From CBDANW01 sp965197825 (GTDB lineage: Bacteria > Acidobacteriota > Vicinamibacteria > Marinacidobacterales > DATDRI01), in the NCBI GenBank assembly GCA_965197825.1, contig CBDANW010000003.1, forward strand, positions 434,001-498,000: DNA of 64,000 nt. The letters are read 5' to 3'. The notes under the pieces are model-generated. The model searched no databases, was not told the origin of the DNA, and worked only from the letters and a program-made list of their open reading frames with translations. A program made the translations under genes and the position numbers. Numbering within the stretch: the stretch's first letter is position 1; each line of letters opens with the position of its first letter. Shown one piece after another: positions 17,822 to 27,279 of the stretch.

Positions 17822-18871
17822 CTACGCCAATCGCTTCGTGTAGAGTGTTTGCGTCGGGAACGCGAAGTCGAGTCCGGCCTTGGTGAACTCTTCCAGAACC
17901 TTCATGTTGATCTCGGTCTGGGTACCCAGGATGTCGCCCTCTTTCTTGATGTAGTAGATGAAAATGATGTTCATCGCAGAATCGCCAAACGCGTTGAAAC
18001 CAATGGAAGCGTTCTCCTCCAGTGCTGCGTTCGCCGCCGCGAGGTCCTTCAGAATCGTCATCGCGACTTGCATCTGCTCCGGCGTCGTGTCGTAGGTCAA
18101 GCCGAGGTTTAGAACGACCTTCCGCGACGGTTCGAGGCTCACGTTCTCGACCGCCGAATCCGAAAACGTCGAATTGGGGATGGTGGCGATTCGGCCCTCG
18201 AGCGTTTTGAGTCTCGTGCTGCGCACGCCAATGTCGTCGACGGTGCCGTCGTAACCGGCGACTTTGACGCGATCGTTCAATTTGAAGGGTCGGTCGCTGA
18301 AGATTGTGAACCCGCCGAAGATGTTGGACACGGTATCTTTCGCTGCCATGGCGAGAGCCAACCCGCCGATACCGAGGCCTGCAATGAGCGCTCCCACGTT
18401 GTAGCCTGCATTGTTGAGGGCAACGATGATGCCAATGGACCAGACAGCGAGCTTCGTCCCTTTCTGAAGAATGGGCATCAGTTGATCGTCGAGTTCGTTC
18501 TCGCTCTTCTCCGCGATGGGTACCAGGTACTCGCGATAGATCGCGTCGAGAACGCGAGTCACCATCCACGCGACCGCGAGAACCACGAGGAATTGGAAGA
18601 CGTTTCCGATCCAGACGTGCGCGGTTTCCGGTAGGTTGAGCGAGCGCAACCCATACCAGATACCCGCGACGGTCAGCGCGAACACGATGGGCTCTTCGAC
18701 CATATCGAGGATGATGTCGTCGAGGTTCGTCTTCGTCAGCTGTCGTAAGACGGTGCTCGAAAGCCAGTAGACGATTTTGCCTACCAAGAAAGCGGCGATG
18801 ATGATACCGAACGCAATGGCCCAATCGAGGACCGTATTCCCGTAGTACGTCTGGCTTAGGAACTCTTCCAT
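17822..18871 (-). CDS. small-conductance mechanosensitive channel (MscS family)
   Basis: The ATG at 18871 is preceded by AGGAGG at the right distance, giving 349 residues; a longer upstream frame is not needed. About four membrane helices lead to the MscS pore helix (GIGGLALAMAAKDTVSNIFGG), then FKLNDRV and the soluble beta-rich vestibule. These inner-membrane channels release solutes on hypo-osmotic shock. The metalloprotease gene begins 13 bases downstream on the same strand. Confidence 0.92.
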   Translation of the reverse strand: MEEFLSQTYYGNTVLDWAIAFGIIIAAFLVGKIVYWLSSTVLRQLTKTNLDDIILDMVEEPIVFALTVAGIWYGLRSLNLPETAHVWIGNVFQFLVVLAVAWMVTRVLDAIYREYLVPIAEKSENELDDQLMPILQKGTKLAVWSIGIIVALNNAGYNVGALIAGLGIGGLALAMAAKDTVSNIFGGFTIFSDRPFKLNDRVKVAGYDGTVDDIGVRSTRLKTLEGRIATIPNSTFSDSAVENVSLEPSRKVVLNLGLTYDTTPEQMQVAMTILKDLAAANAALEENASIGFNAFGDSAMNIIFIYYIKKEGDILGTQTEINMKVLEEFTKAGLDFAFPTQTLYTKRLA

Positions 18872-19038
18872 ATTCGACCTCCTGTTCGGGCGGGAGGATA
18901 GCACTTTCACTCTACTGGAACAATTCATTCGGCGGCGACCGGATTGCACGCCGACTTCCCGATTAAAAAAATACGCGGCGAAGAAGTTGAACGCTATACT
19001 GCGCTTGGGGAGCATTCTTAGATCGGAGAGTCACTGCC

Positions 19039-19923
19039 ATGGAAGTGTTGTCACGAGACGGCAAGTGGATGCGCTTGGCTAGACATACGGTGAGCATCGT
19101 CATACTGCAACTAGCCTGGGTCTCGGGAGCGGTCGCCCAAGACGAGGAGAAAAAGCTCGGTTGGACGGAGAAAGCAGGGCTCGCGTTCGTCATGACGTCC
19201 GGCAACTCGGAGATGAGCACGCTGGGATTTCGGAACGTCTTGTCGAAGACCTGGCAGAACGCGGAGTTTTATTTCGAGGTAGCGGGCCTGCGGACGGAGG
19301 CGGGGACGATTACAAGGACGCCCGTAGGAACGTCGAGCGAGGATTTTGTCATCGAGGAAAGCAAGGTCACCGTTTTAACGGCCGAGAACTACCTCGCGCG
19401 GGCCAAGTACGATCGCAACCTTTCGGACCACCTGTTCGCATACGGGAGCGGCGGTTGGGACCGCGACGAGTTTGCCGGGATCCGTAATCGTTACTACGGT
19501 GCCGGAGGCGTGGGCAATATCTGGTACGACCGCGCCGACACCCGCTGGCGCACGGACTACGGTTTGAGCGTGACGCGCGAAGAACCCACTCTAGGGGCAG
19601 TGAAAACGTTTGCCGGCATTCGTCTGGCTTCGGACTTTTTGAAGCAGCTCACAGGGAGCACCACGTTGGAGAACCTGACGATCGCCAATGAGAACCTGGA
19701 GGACACCAAGGACCTCCGCGTCGACACTCTGACGTCGCTATCCGTTGGTATGGCGGATCGTTTGGCGATCAAGCTGAGCTTTCGACTGCTCTTCGACAAC
19801 GTGCCGTCGTTCACGGAGGTGCCTCTGCTACTCCCCGGCGGCGTGCTGACCGAAATCCTGGTGCCGGTACAAGCGGACAAGCTGGACAAACGCTTCAGTC
19901 TGGCGGTGGTCGTGAACTTCTAG
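19039..19923 (+). CDS. DUF481 outer-membrane protein (YdiY-like)
   Basis: A 294-residue exported protein. GGAGAG precedes the ATG and a signal peptide ends near SGAVAQ. The rest is a beta-strand-rich DUF481 domain (GNSEMSTLGFR at the start, repeated aromatic-alternating strands, terminal Phe in VVVNF as for outer-membrane barrels). Function is unknown in the family. The gene is intact and divergent from MscS. Confidence 0.88.
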   Translation: MEVLSRDGKWMRLARHTVSIVILQLAWVSGAVAQDEEKKLGWTEKAGLAFVMTSGNSEMSTLGFRNVLSKTWQNAEFYFEVAGLRTEAGTITRTPVGTSSEDFVIEESKVTVLTAENYLARAKYDRNLSDHLFAYGSGGWDRDEFAGIRNRYYGAGGVGNIWYDRADTRWRTDYGLSVTREEPTLGAVKTFAGIRLASDFLKQLTGSTTLENLTIANENLEDTKDLRVDTLTSLSVGMADRLAIKLSFRLLFDNVPSFTEVPLLLPGGVLTEILVPVQADKLDKRFSLAVVVNF

Positions 19924-20235
19924 CGGCAAGTCGATGCCAGGGGGAAGCTCCTTCAACCCCTCGTCGCGGGGGCGGGACCATGGCGCGTGAGGCATTCCCG
20001 TTAGAGGCTGGGTACGCTTCCATCGACCTCCCTATTTGATGACCTCGGTAACCACACGACGGTCTATCCCAGCGACACCGAGGGGCTCCATTCCTGGCGC
20101 GCCGCGTTGTGCTCCACCTACCAGGCCGAGGGTACGGCTGCACCCAGTGAAGCAACGGGCGCCGTGCTTGACAGGCCCAGGGCTAGAAGCTCCTATCTGT
20201 ATCTGTTCACCAGAGAGCCCTCTAGTCGTCTCGAT
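19924..20235. other. 312-bp stretch with no recognised gene
   Basis: No frame here has coding character or a family signature. It separates the DUF481 gene from the toxin-antitoxin promoter. The only odd feature is the C-rich composition. Nothing further can be supported. Confidence 0.6.
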
Positions 20236-20280
20236 TTGACAACATCGCTTGAATACAATAGAATACAGAAGAATACAGGA
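20236..20280 (+). promoter_or_regulatory. sigma-70 promoter and triple operator of the toxin-antitoxin operon
   Basis: TTGACA at 20236-20241 and TAGAAT at 20259-20264 are separated by exactly 17 bases. GAATACA is repeated three times at 20251, 20261 and 20271, a 10-base period that puts all three on one face of the helix. The repeats overlap the -10 box and the transcription start. Ribbon-helix-helix antitoxins bind such arrays to repress their own operon, so autoregulation is the obvious reading. Confidence 0.82.
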
Positions 20281-20286
20281 GGCGGC

Positions 20287-20529
20287 ATGTCAAAAGTGGT
20301 TACCCTTCGGCTCGATGAGGCCGTTTACAAGGAGCTTCGAGAGGCGGCGGAGGCAGAGCGGCGTCCGCTTTCCAATCTCATCGAGACCGCTGCTCTGGCC
20401 AAGATCCGCGAGGAGCAGTTCGTCGACGACGCGGAAATGGCCGAAATACACGGCAACGAGAGACTCGTCAGGAGGCTAAAGGCGGGTTCGCGCGACGCCC
20501 GCAAGAGGCAGGGCGGATTCGTTGAATGA
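20287..20529 (+). CDS. ribbon-helix-helix antitoxin
   Basis: An 80-residue protein starting at the ATG with AGGAGG a few bases upstream. The N-terminus (SKVVTLRLDEAVYKELREAAEAE) is a strand-helix RHH fold for DNA binding. The C-terminal half (DDAEMAEIHGNERLVRRLKAG) would wrap the toxin. The toxin gene overlaps its stop by 8 bases. Confidence 0.88.
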   Translation: MSKVVTLRLDEAVYKELREAAEAERRPLSNLIETAALAKIREEQFVDDAEMAEIHGNERLVRRLKAGSRDARKRQGGFVE

Positions 20530-20800
20530 GTACCGTGTGTTCGAGACCAAACAATTTGGAAAGGACCTGCGGGAGCTCTCGAAATCTGGACAGCCTGCTG
20601 TCGCTCGAAAGCTACAACGAGTCGTCTATCCTCAGTTGAGGCAACACCCGCGGTTTGGGCCGAACATCCGCAAGCTCAAGGGTTACACGCCGGACACGTG
20701 GCGGTATCGCATTGGCGCGTGGCGATTCTTCTATGAAATTGATGATGATGAGCGGACCCCATTCATGACCGCGGCGGCGCACCGGGGCTCTGCATACTGA
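20522..20800 (+). CDS. RelE/ParE-family toxin
   Basis: A 92-residue protein with the RelE layout: KQFGKDLRELSK, a central KLKGYTPDTWRYRIGAWRFFYEID strand pair and a C-terminal AAAHRGSAY. Such toxins are usually ribosome-dependent mRNA interferases. The start is TTG, in frame and overlapping the antitoxin stop, so translation is coupled. The gene appears complete. Confidence 0.87.
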   Translation: MNEYRVFETKQFGKDLRELSKSGQPAVARKLQRVVYPQLRQHPRFGPNIRKLKGYTPDTWRYRIGAWRFFYEIDDDERTPFMTAAAHRGSAY

Positions 20801-20905
20801 CTTGAAGACGGTCTTCAAACCATCCGTACACCACGCCGGGTGAGCACAGACGCCTGTCTTTATTATTAATCGGCCCGGGACGGTAGGCTCGTGCGGCTCC
20901 GTTCC
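20801..20905 (-). pseudogene. fragment of a Fer4_19 ferredoxin-like protein
   Basis: The minus strand encodes LIIKTGVCAHPAWCTDGLKTVFK, clearly related to INDNRGVCAHSARCTDGLESVFK in the CDGSH protein at 58940-59569. Only about 30 residues remain, without the rest of the cluster-binding region or a start. It is a gene remnant between the toxin gene and a MITE. Confidence 0.5.
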
Positions 20906-20951
20906 ACCGCGGTTAGGAGCCCGTTTCACCGCACGTTCAGGAGCCCTTCCC

Positions 20952-21096
20952 TAGTGTCCCGTCCCAGAAGTCATGTTGCATTCGAGCGCGCGTTGCGCCT
21001 CGGTTGAATACGCCCGGTATTTGGCCCTCGCCACGCCTTGCGATCCGGGTGCCTCGACGCTCTCGATGCTAACATCACTTCCGAGACGAGACACTA
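20952..21096. mobile_element. IS630/Tc1-like MITE, about 145 bp
   Basis: The two ends form an inverted repeat of about 30 bases: CTAGTGTCCCGTCCCAGAAG on the left and, on the complement of the right, CTAGTGTCTCGTCTCGGAAG, both continuing with TNATGTT(A)GCA. Each end carries CTAG with the TA used by IS630-type transposases. It has no coding capacity, so it must move with a transposase supplied elsewhere. The end sequence differs from the 1111-bp IS630 here, so that element is not its obvious parent. IS630 copy 2 sits directly in its right-hand CTAG. Confidence 0.72.
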
Positions 21097-22205
21097 GTGG
21101 ATTGTAACATTTAAGTATTTAGTTGTAATATCTCTCTCATGCGAGGGAGAGCCGTTGTGTTGACTCAAGCGGAACATAGGGAGCTTGGCAAACGAGTTTC
21201 GAGCCGTCGCGGTCGAGCGGATGACGCGCGGATCGCTCGGATGTTGCTCTTGCTGGCAGACGGTGCAAGCTATACGCAGGTGCAGCAGACGGTGGGCTGC
21301 ACGGCGCCTTTTATCAGCAAGTGGAAACGCCGATTCTTGGAGGAGCGTCTGGCAGGTCTGTACGCGCGTCACGAGGGGCGTCCGATTCAAGTGCTCACGC
21401 CTCGGATGGAAGCACGGATTCTTTCGTGGACGCAGAAAAAACCGACCGACGGCTCGACTCACTGGAGCACGCGTCGACTTGCGAAGAAGCTGGGAATCCA
21501 TCACATGATGGTGGCTCGCACTTGGAAAAAGCATGGTCTCCAGCCACACCGAATTGAGCATTACAAGGCCTCCAACGATCCGGATTTCGAGACGAAGGCA
21601 GCGGATATCATCGGTCTATATATGAATCCACCTCAGCACGCTGCGGTGTTTTGTATTGATGAGAAAACGGCGATCCAAGCCCTGGATCGACGGGACCCGA
21701 TCTTGCCGTTGTCTCCCGGGCGGGCCGAGCGACACGGTTTCGAGTACGTCCGGCATGGAACGCTTTCTCTCTACGCCGCCTTCGACACGAAGACGGGGGT
21801 GGTTTTGGGCAAGACTGTCCGCCGCCATACCAGCCAGGAGTTCGTCGCCTTCTTGGAGCAGCTGGTTGCGAGCCACAAGCGAAAGCGCGAAATACATGTC
21901 ATCCTCGACAATCTGTCGGCTCACAAGACCGCCAAGGTCGCACAGTTCCTCGAGGCCAACCCAAAAGTCCGACTCCACTTCACACCCACATATTCCTCCT
22001 GGCTGAACAAAATCGAACTCTGGTTCTCCAAGATCGAGCGTGCCCTGATCCATCGAGGCGTGTTCACGTCAACCCACGACCTGACCCGCAAGATCATGCG
22101 CTACATTCGCAAGTACAACGAAGACCCCAAGCCCGTGAAGTGGACCTACAACGATCCGTCACGACGCATTAAAACCACTAAACGTTCAGTTGTTACAATC
22201 CACTA
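21095..22205 (+). mobile_element. IS630-family element, copy 2
   Basis: A 1111-bp element flanked by TA at 21095-21096 and 22204-22205 within CTAG. The inverted repeats read GTGGATTGTAACA here, one base different from the other copies at both ends. It separates the MITE from a truncated ppx-like gene. Confidence 0.96.
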
Positions 22206-22206
22206 G
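21139..22206 (+). CDS. IS630 transposase, copy 2
   Basis: An intact 355-residue DDE transposase, differing from copy 3 only at S/R (SSRRGR) and V/I (TIH at the C-terminus). The catalytic Asp, Asp and Glu motifs are unchanged. The terminal codons lie inside the right inverted repeat, and the TAG stop is completed by the target G. Confidence 0.95.
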   Translation: MRGRAVVLTQAEHRELGKRVSSRRGRADDARIARMLLLLADGASYTQVQQTVGCTAPFISKWKRRFLEERLAGLYARHEGRPIQVLTPRMEARILSWTQKKPTDGSTHWSTRRLAKKLGIHHMMVARTWKKHGLQPHRIEHYKASNDPDFETKAADIIGLYMNPPQHAAVFCIDEKTAIQALDRRDPILPLSPGRAERHGFEYVRHGTLSLYAAFDTKTGVVLGKTVRRHTSQEFVAFLEQLVASHKRKREIHVILDNLSAHKTAKVAQFLEANPKVRLHFTPTYSSWLNKIELWFSKIERALIHRGVFTSTHDLTRKIMRYIRKYNEDPKPVKWTYNDPSRRIKTTKRSVVTIH

Positions 22207-23031
22207 TATGGCCAGTCCGCCCGCCAGCACTGGGGCCCGATCCGTCTTCAGACCGGGGAGAGAGAGGTCTTTCGTGTTGCCGACGCGCAGGATGGCCTTT
22301 CGGAGCTTTCGAAGTCCCTTCCGCGAGATGCCCTGGCTGCCCCAGTCGTTCTCTCTCAGGATCTGCTCGATGGCGATGACCGTTCCCGAGGAACCGAAGG
22401 ACGCGTGCCACCCCAGCGTTCTTAACTTACGCTCTACGGTCTCGAGCTCCACTCGCGCCGCGGTCTCCGCCTGGAGCAGGTTCTTTTCGCTGATCTCTCC
22501 ATCTGGAAAGAATCGCATGGTGTAGGACACACAGCCCATGTAAAGGCTAGCTGCCTCCAGGGGCTCGAAGCGCTCCCCGACGATACATTCCGTACTGCCG
22601 CCTCCGATATCGACCACCAGACACCGCTCAGGTGAATCCGGAAGCGAATGCGAAACCCCAAGGTAGATGAGGCGGGCCTCCTCCAAGCCAGAGATGATTT
22701 CGATCTGGTGCCCCAATGCCTCGGACGCACGGCGGAGGAAAGCGTTTGCATCGTGCGCTCGGCGCAACGTGTTGGTTCCCACTGCCCGGACGAGTTGAGG
22801 CGGGATGTCACGTAGGCGTTCGCCGAAGCGTTCGAGCGAACGAAGCGCTCGAGACTCAGCCTCTTCGGTCAGGTGGTTGTTCGAATCCAACCCCGCGGCA
22901 AGTCGGACTCTCTCACGCAGGCGGTCGAGTACCGACAGCTCGTCGTTGACTACGCGAACCACGAACATATGAAAGCTATTCGAACCGAGGTCGACAGCCC
23001 CATACGTGTCGGATTTCAGGCTCGAGTGCAT
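22204..23031 (-). pseudogene. Ppx/GppA-family phosphatase, C-terminus lost to IS630
   Basis: The N-terminal 270 residues are a good Ppx/GppA enzyme: AVDLGSNSFHM (phosphate loop 1), GLEEARLIYLGV, VVDIGGGSTECIVG (loop 2) and SFGSSGTVIAIEQ. Such enzymes hydrolyse polyphosphate or pppGpp. The frame meets IS630 copy 2 right after RAPVLAGGLAIL. Short family members need about 35 more residues (the SxGxLREG region), which are missing beyond the element. The start lies 52 bases from the divergent apaH. Confidence 0.85.
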
Positions 23032-23083
23032 CTTGGCTCGACGCTTGGCCCCGGTGGGTTACTGGTACTATTGGACGGACTCA

Positions 23084-23908
23084 ATGGCTACCTACGCGAT
23101 CGGTGATATCCAGGGTTGTTTCAACACTCTGACCAGTCTCCTCGAGCGCTTTCGCTTCGACCCCAACGCGGATCGAATCTGGTTGGTGGGCGATTTGGTG
23201 AATCGCGGTCCCCGTTCTCTCGAGGTGTTGCGGTGGGCGGCCGGCCTTGGGGATAGGCTCACTACCGTGCTGGGCAACCATGACCTTCATCTTCTCGCGA
23301 TGGCGGCGGGTGTTCGGGAGCCGAAGCCTCGCGATACTTTGTGCGCTGTGCTGGAAGCGCCCGACCGAGAGGATCTGATCGGCTGGCTGAGCCACAGGCC
23401 GCTCGTCCACCGTGAAGGTCCCTTCGTCATGGTCCACGCCGGCCTGTTGCCTTCTTGGAACGCCAGCGAGGCACGCTTACTCGCCCGGGAAGTCGAAGGC
23501 GAGCTCGCTAGCAAGAGGCAAAGGCGACTCCTTCAGTCCCTGTATCATCGCTCCCAGGGCTCCCAGGAGTCTCTCGTTTGGGACGATACCCTCACTGGCA
23601 TCTCCCGCCTCCGCGTCATCACGGACGCGCTCACTCGCTTGCGCACTTGCACGCGGGAGGGGCGAATGTGTCTCGATTTCACCGGGCCTCCCGATGCCGC
23701 CCCCAACGGATGTATGCCCTGGCACGAAGTGCCAGGCCGTTCCAGCCTTTCTCATACCATCGTCTGCGGCCACTGGGCTGCCCTGGGGCTTCACTTGCGT
23801 GAGGGGCTTCTCGCGCTCGACTCCGGTTGCGTTTGGGGAGGGTCTCTAACTGGCGTTCGGTTGGAAGACCGTGAAGTCTTCCAAGAGCCCATGGCTGACG
23901 ACACGTGA
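23084..23908 (+). CDS. apaH: symmetrical bis(5'-nucleosyl)-tetraphosphatase
   Basis: From the ATG at 23084 the 274-residue protein begins MATYAIGDIQGCFNTL, the usual ApaH N-terminus. The metallophosphatase motifs GDxxG (GDIQG), GDLVNRGP, GNHDLHLL and a distal CGHWAALG are intact. ApaH cleaves Ap4A to two ADP. It is divergent from the ppx-like gene and convergent with CHAD-CYTH, whose stop is 14 bases away. Confidence 0.93.
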   Translation: MATYAIGDIQGCFNTLTSLLERFRFDPNADRIWLVGDLVNRGPRSLEVLRWAAGLGDRLTTVLGNHDLHLLAMAAGVREPKPRDTLCAVLEAPDREDLIGWLSHRPLVHREGPFVMVHAGLLPSWNASEARLLAREVEGELASKRQRRLLQSLYHRSQGSQESLVWDDTLTGISRLRVITDALTRLRTCTREGRMCLDFTGPPDAAPNGCMPWHEVPGRSSLSHTIVCGHWAALGLHLREGLLALDSGCVWGGSLTGVRLEDREVFQEPMADDT

Positions 23909-23922
23909 GCATGAGAATGGGG

Positions 23923-25561
23923 CTATCCCTGCCCTTCGGGTTCCGCCGGTGGCTCGGGCACGTTCGGGGAGCTTCGGGTCGAACCGTTGTTCCCTCGACC
24001 ATTGCTGGGAATCGTCTTCGGATAGGACTCCGGGCTCGGTCCCACTTGTGCAGGTGGTACGCCTGTGGCGGATGGCTCGTCCACGTTCCCGATGGCGGTT
24101 TGTTTCGTCCCTGACTTCGCGCTCGATGCCGTCGCCGATGTCTTCGTTGGTCCAGTCAGTTCCTCCCGCAGGCAGGGGATCAGCCAATCGGGAAGTTGCA
24201 ACTCCTCACCCGGCGTTCCCTCTGTCTCAGCCAGAACCACGTTTTCGCCAAGGTCGTCCACCCGCCAGACTCGATCGCTATCGATGACTTCGTAGCGATT
24301 TTTTTTCAACCGCCGGCCGTTGGTGAGCGGTCACAAAGTCGCGAAGACACGGCGAGGGATTCTGGTCCGCTTCGTTTCGGAGCCCACGCGAACGAGCCGG
24401 TAATGTCGCACGGTTCCCTCCGAACGCTCCCGGCGAACGCAGTCTTCGATTCCTTTGCCGGGCAGCCATCCCTCGTCGATCAAAGTGCTGGATCGGTTTT
24501 GGAGTTTTTCTGGAAGGCCCGTCAGACGAAAGCGCCTAACTCTGGGCTCGTTCCCCGACGTAGCGTGGAGCCGGGTCCCGAGCTCATGGACCTCGTCCAC
24601 GAATCGGTCGGGTCCGTTTCCGTGCCAGCGGGACTCGATCTCGCTGAACAAGATCTGACGTCTGTTTTGTAGCAGGCGGGCCAATGCCAGCAGCCCCGGC
24701 TGCTCCTCCTGGTCGGCGGGTGCCCACAGTTTCCTCCGCCGAGGAGGCGTCGGCCGGCTGCAAGGCCTGCAAGTGGAGTCTACGAGCGCCTTCGATGGCC
24801 GAAGCTTCCATGGCGGTGCCGACCTTGGAGATCAGGAGATTCGTGTCGTGAAGGTCGCCGAGAGAATCCTGGAGCTCCTTGAGCCGTTCGACCAGGGGCG
24901 TCACTTCGGGGACGGCCTTGCTGATAGGCTCCATCAAGTATCGCAGTCGCTTGGCACTGATTCGGGCCGCATGCGCCTGCGAGTTGTCCTCCGCAGTGCG
25001 AATCTCTCGGAGCTGAGCGATCAAAGATCAGACCTGCTTCAGCATCAAAGAACCGATTACAGCCTTGAAAGGATCACGTCTAGTGGTCGCGTCCAAATAG
25101 ACTCTGAAGGACGAGAGATTCTTACTGAGGGTTTTCCGGATTCGCGCAAGCTGTGCCGTCACGCGTTCGAAACGTTACGTGTGTGGTTCCGCGTCTTTCT
25201 CGTCAAGCCGTTCCACCAGCCAAGCGAACCCTTTGTGCTCGCGTTCGTTCCACTTGTTGGACTGTGCGTTGAGCCAGGCTAGCTGGACTTCGGCGTCGCG
25301 CACCGTATTCGTAGATGACGCCAGACTCTTTAGCTCCTTACGTACCTTCTTGGGGATGCTGTCCTTCAAGTACGGTCGGAAGTCACGGATGCAGCTGCGA
25401 AGCCTGCGCAACGCCACGCGGAAATCATGTAGTGCTTCGGTGTCGTGCGGGTTGCCGAGTCTCTCCGCGGCAGCGATGGTGTCGTCGAGAAGAGACAGAA
25501 CTAAGATGCGTGAAACCTCTTCGGGTTGTCGCTCGAGATGTTCGGAGGAGAGTTTCGTCAT
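23923..25561 (-). pseudogene. CHAD-CYTH domain protein, several frameshifts
   Basis: Coding segments in changing frames join to one protein. The CHAD part starts near residue 30 (HDTEALHDFRVALRRLRS) and continues through QLARIRKTLSKN and AARISAKRLRYLMEP with LGDLHDTN. The CYTH-like part follows (RRFRLTGLP, GKGIEDCVRRE, LVRVGSETKRTR, KKNRYEVIDSDRVWRVDDLG, VVLAETEG, LPDWL). Frame changes lie near 25175, 25025, 24700 and 24320. CHAD and CYTH domains bind or process polyphosphate-type anions. The CHAD-first order is unusual. Four lesions suggest a dead gene. Confidence 0.72.
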
Positions 25562-25775
25562 TCGGTAGTTCCTTGGGAGGAAGCACCGTCTTCAAGTTCA
25601 ACTGTATTCACGGTTGGACCCGGAGAAGGTAGCGCCGAAGGATTCTGACTTAATCGCCGCAACCTGTCAAGACCTGGCCGCTCAAGTAGGAAGTGTCTAT
25701 GCCGAGCGTCGAGAAACGTCTCGGGAAAACCTTTCGTCCTTCCTTCAGACACTTTCGATGCGAGACGCGGAGTGG

Positions 25776-27211
25776 AAAGTGTGCCAATCTTAGTTGGGAA
25801 TTGAAACGGCTCCAAACTCCGTGGTTTGATGGCGTTGGACAAAACAAAATCAAGCCGCGAAGAAAGGAAGCCGAGATGGGAAGTCTGCTACGTTCGGTCA
25901 AGAAACGCAAGAAGTCGCGTCGTTTGGGTGAGGTCGAGATGGTGAGGCACGAGGATTACGGGGAACTCGCGCTGGACGCCAAGGTAGAGATGATCCGTTC
26001 GTTGGTCCCCCTTGGTCTAATGCACGTTCACGAGTTGCTCGACGACGAAGTGAAGGCGTTGGCGGGAGAGCGATACTCTCGCAAGGATGAGCTGGAGCGC
26101 GGTCGCCGTCCCGGAAGCAACCCGGGCACGGTAGGGTTTGGCGGCCAGCGGGTACCGATCCGTGTGCCACGGGTTCGGAGCATCGAGGGAGGAGAGATTC
26201 CGCTTCGCTGCTACGAGGCGGTGAGCCACGGCGGTGAGGTGAATGATCTTCTGCTGAAACGAGTTCTCTACGGAATCTCTTGTCGCAACTACGAGGCGGC
26301 AGCGGAAGCGATTCCGGGCGCCATCGGGCTGTCGAGCTCAACGGTGTCCCGAGGGTTCGTGCAAGCGAGCGCTGCGAAGCTGCGGGAGATGCAGGAACGG
26401 GGATCTGACCGGCGAGGATGTGGTGGCGCTGTTTCTGGATGGGAAGACATTCGCCGAGGCAACGATGGTCGTGGCTCTGGGCATCACGCTTTGCGGGGAA
26501 AAACGCTTCTTGGGCTTCGTGGAGACGGACACGGAGAACGGGCAGGTGTTGACGCCGTTCCTGCGTTCACTGCTCGAGCGGGGACTCGATATCTCCCAGG
26601 GTCTGCTGGTGATCATCGACGGCGGCAAGGGTCTCCAAGCGGCAGTCAAGAAGGCATTCCGTAAGCGGGCTCTGATACAACGCTGCCAGTGGCACAAACG
26701 TGAAAACGTAGTGAGCTACCTGTCCAAGGGCGAGCAGGCGTCATGGCGCAAGCGGCTCCAGTGGGCCTACAACAGGCCGGAGTACGAAGAGGCCCTCACT
26801 GCGCTCGAGCAACTCCACGGTGAGTTAGAAGAGCGGAACCAATCCGCAGCTGGCAGCCTGGAGGAAGGCCTCGAGGAGACGCTGACGTTGCATCGACTCG
26901 GCGTGCACGCGGTGCTGGGCCGTTCGTTCAAGACGACGAACTGCCCTGAGTCCGTCAATGCTCTCGTCGAGGAACGCTGCGCGAAGGTCGACCACTGGAA
27001 GAACTCGAGCCAACGCCAGCGCTGGTTGGCAACGGCGCTCGTAGACATCGAACCGCGCTTGAGGAAGGTGGTGGGCTACCGCTATCTTCCCAAGCTTCGC
27101 GAAGCTCTCAAACGGGAACTGAAGATCGAGGCGAAGACATCAACCGTATCGAAGAAGAAGGTCGCTTAAACGTGAGCCGTGGAGAGTTTCAACTAAGAAT
27201 GGGCTTGACTC
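25776..27211 (+). mobile_element. IS256-family element a, copy A
   Basis: Comparison with copy B fixes the ends: both copies begin AAAGTGTGCCAATCTTAG and finish AATGGGCTTGACTC. GCGGAGTGG flanks this copy at 25767-25775 and 27212-27220, a perfect 9-bp target duplication. The length is 1436 bp, one base more than copy B because of an extra G in the transposase gene. The imperfect terminal repeats share CTTAGTTG. Confidence 0.94.
25876..27169 (+). pseudogene. IS256a transposase, copy A, +1 frameshift
   Basis: A mutator-type transposase starting MGSLLRSVKKRK. Near 26401 the sequence reads ACGGGGATC where copy B has ACGGGATC, so one extra G breaks the frame after REMQER. Downstream the frame resumes with VVALFLDGKTFAEATMVVAL, LLVIIDGGKGLQAAV with IQRCQWHKRENV, and TTNCPESVNALVEE. 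Without the shift it would be a complete protein of about 430 residues. Confidence 0.93.
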
Positions 27212-27279
27212 GCGGAGTGGCCTTTGGGACGAGCGCTGCGGTACAATACAACGTAACTATTTCTCGAACCGAGTTCAAA

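Larger units (their letters stand above)
25572..27256 (+). pseudogene. hypothetical helical protein interrupted by IS256a copy A
   Basis: The plus strand before the element has an open frame reading LDPEKVAPKDSDLIAATCQD and AERRETSRENLSSFLQTLS, ending RDAEW in the 9-bp duplication. Removing the element and one duplication copy continues it as PLGRALRYNTT and a TAA at 27254. The beginning is unclear: the frame is open only from about 25570 and has no ATG or GTG there. I do not recognise the protein. Confidence 0.4.

Noticed and set aside
20951..21096. A 50-codon C-terminal extension of the ppx-like gene
   Set aside because: The open frame lies wholly inside the MITE palindrome and lacks the conserved Ppx C-terminal motif.
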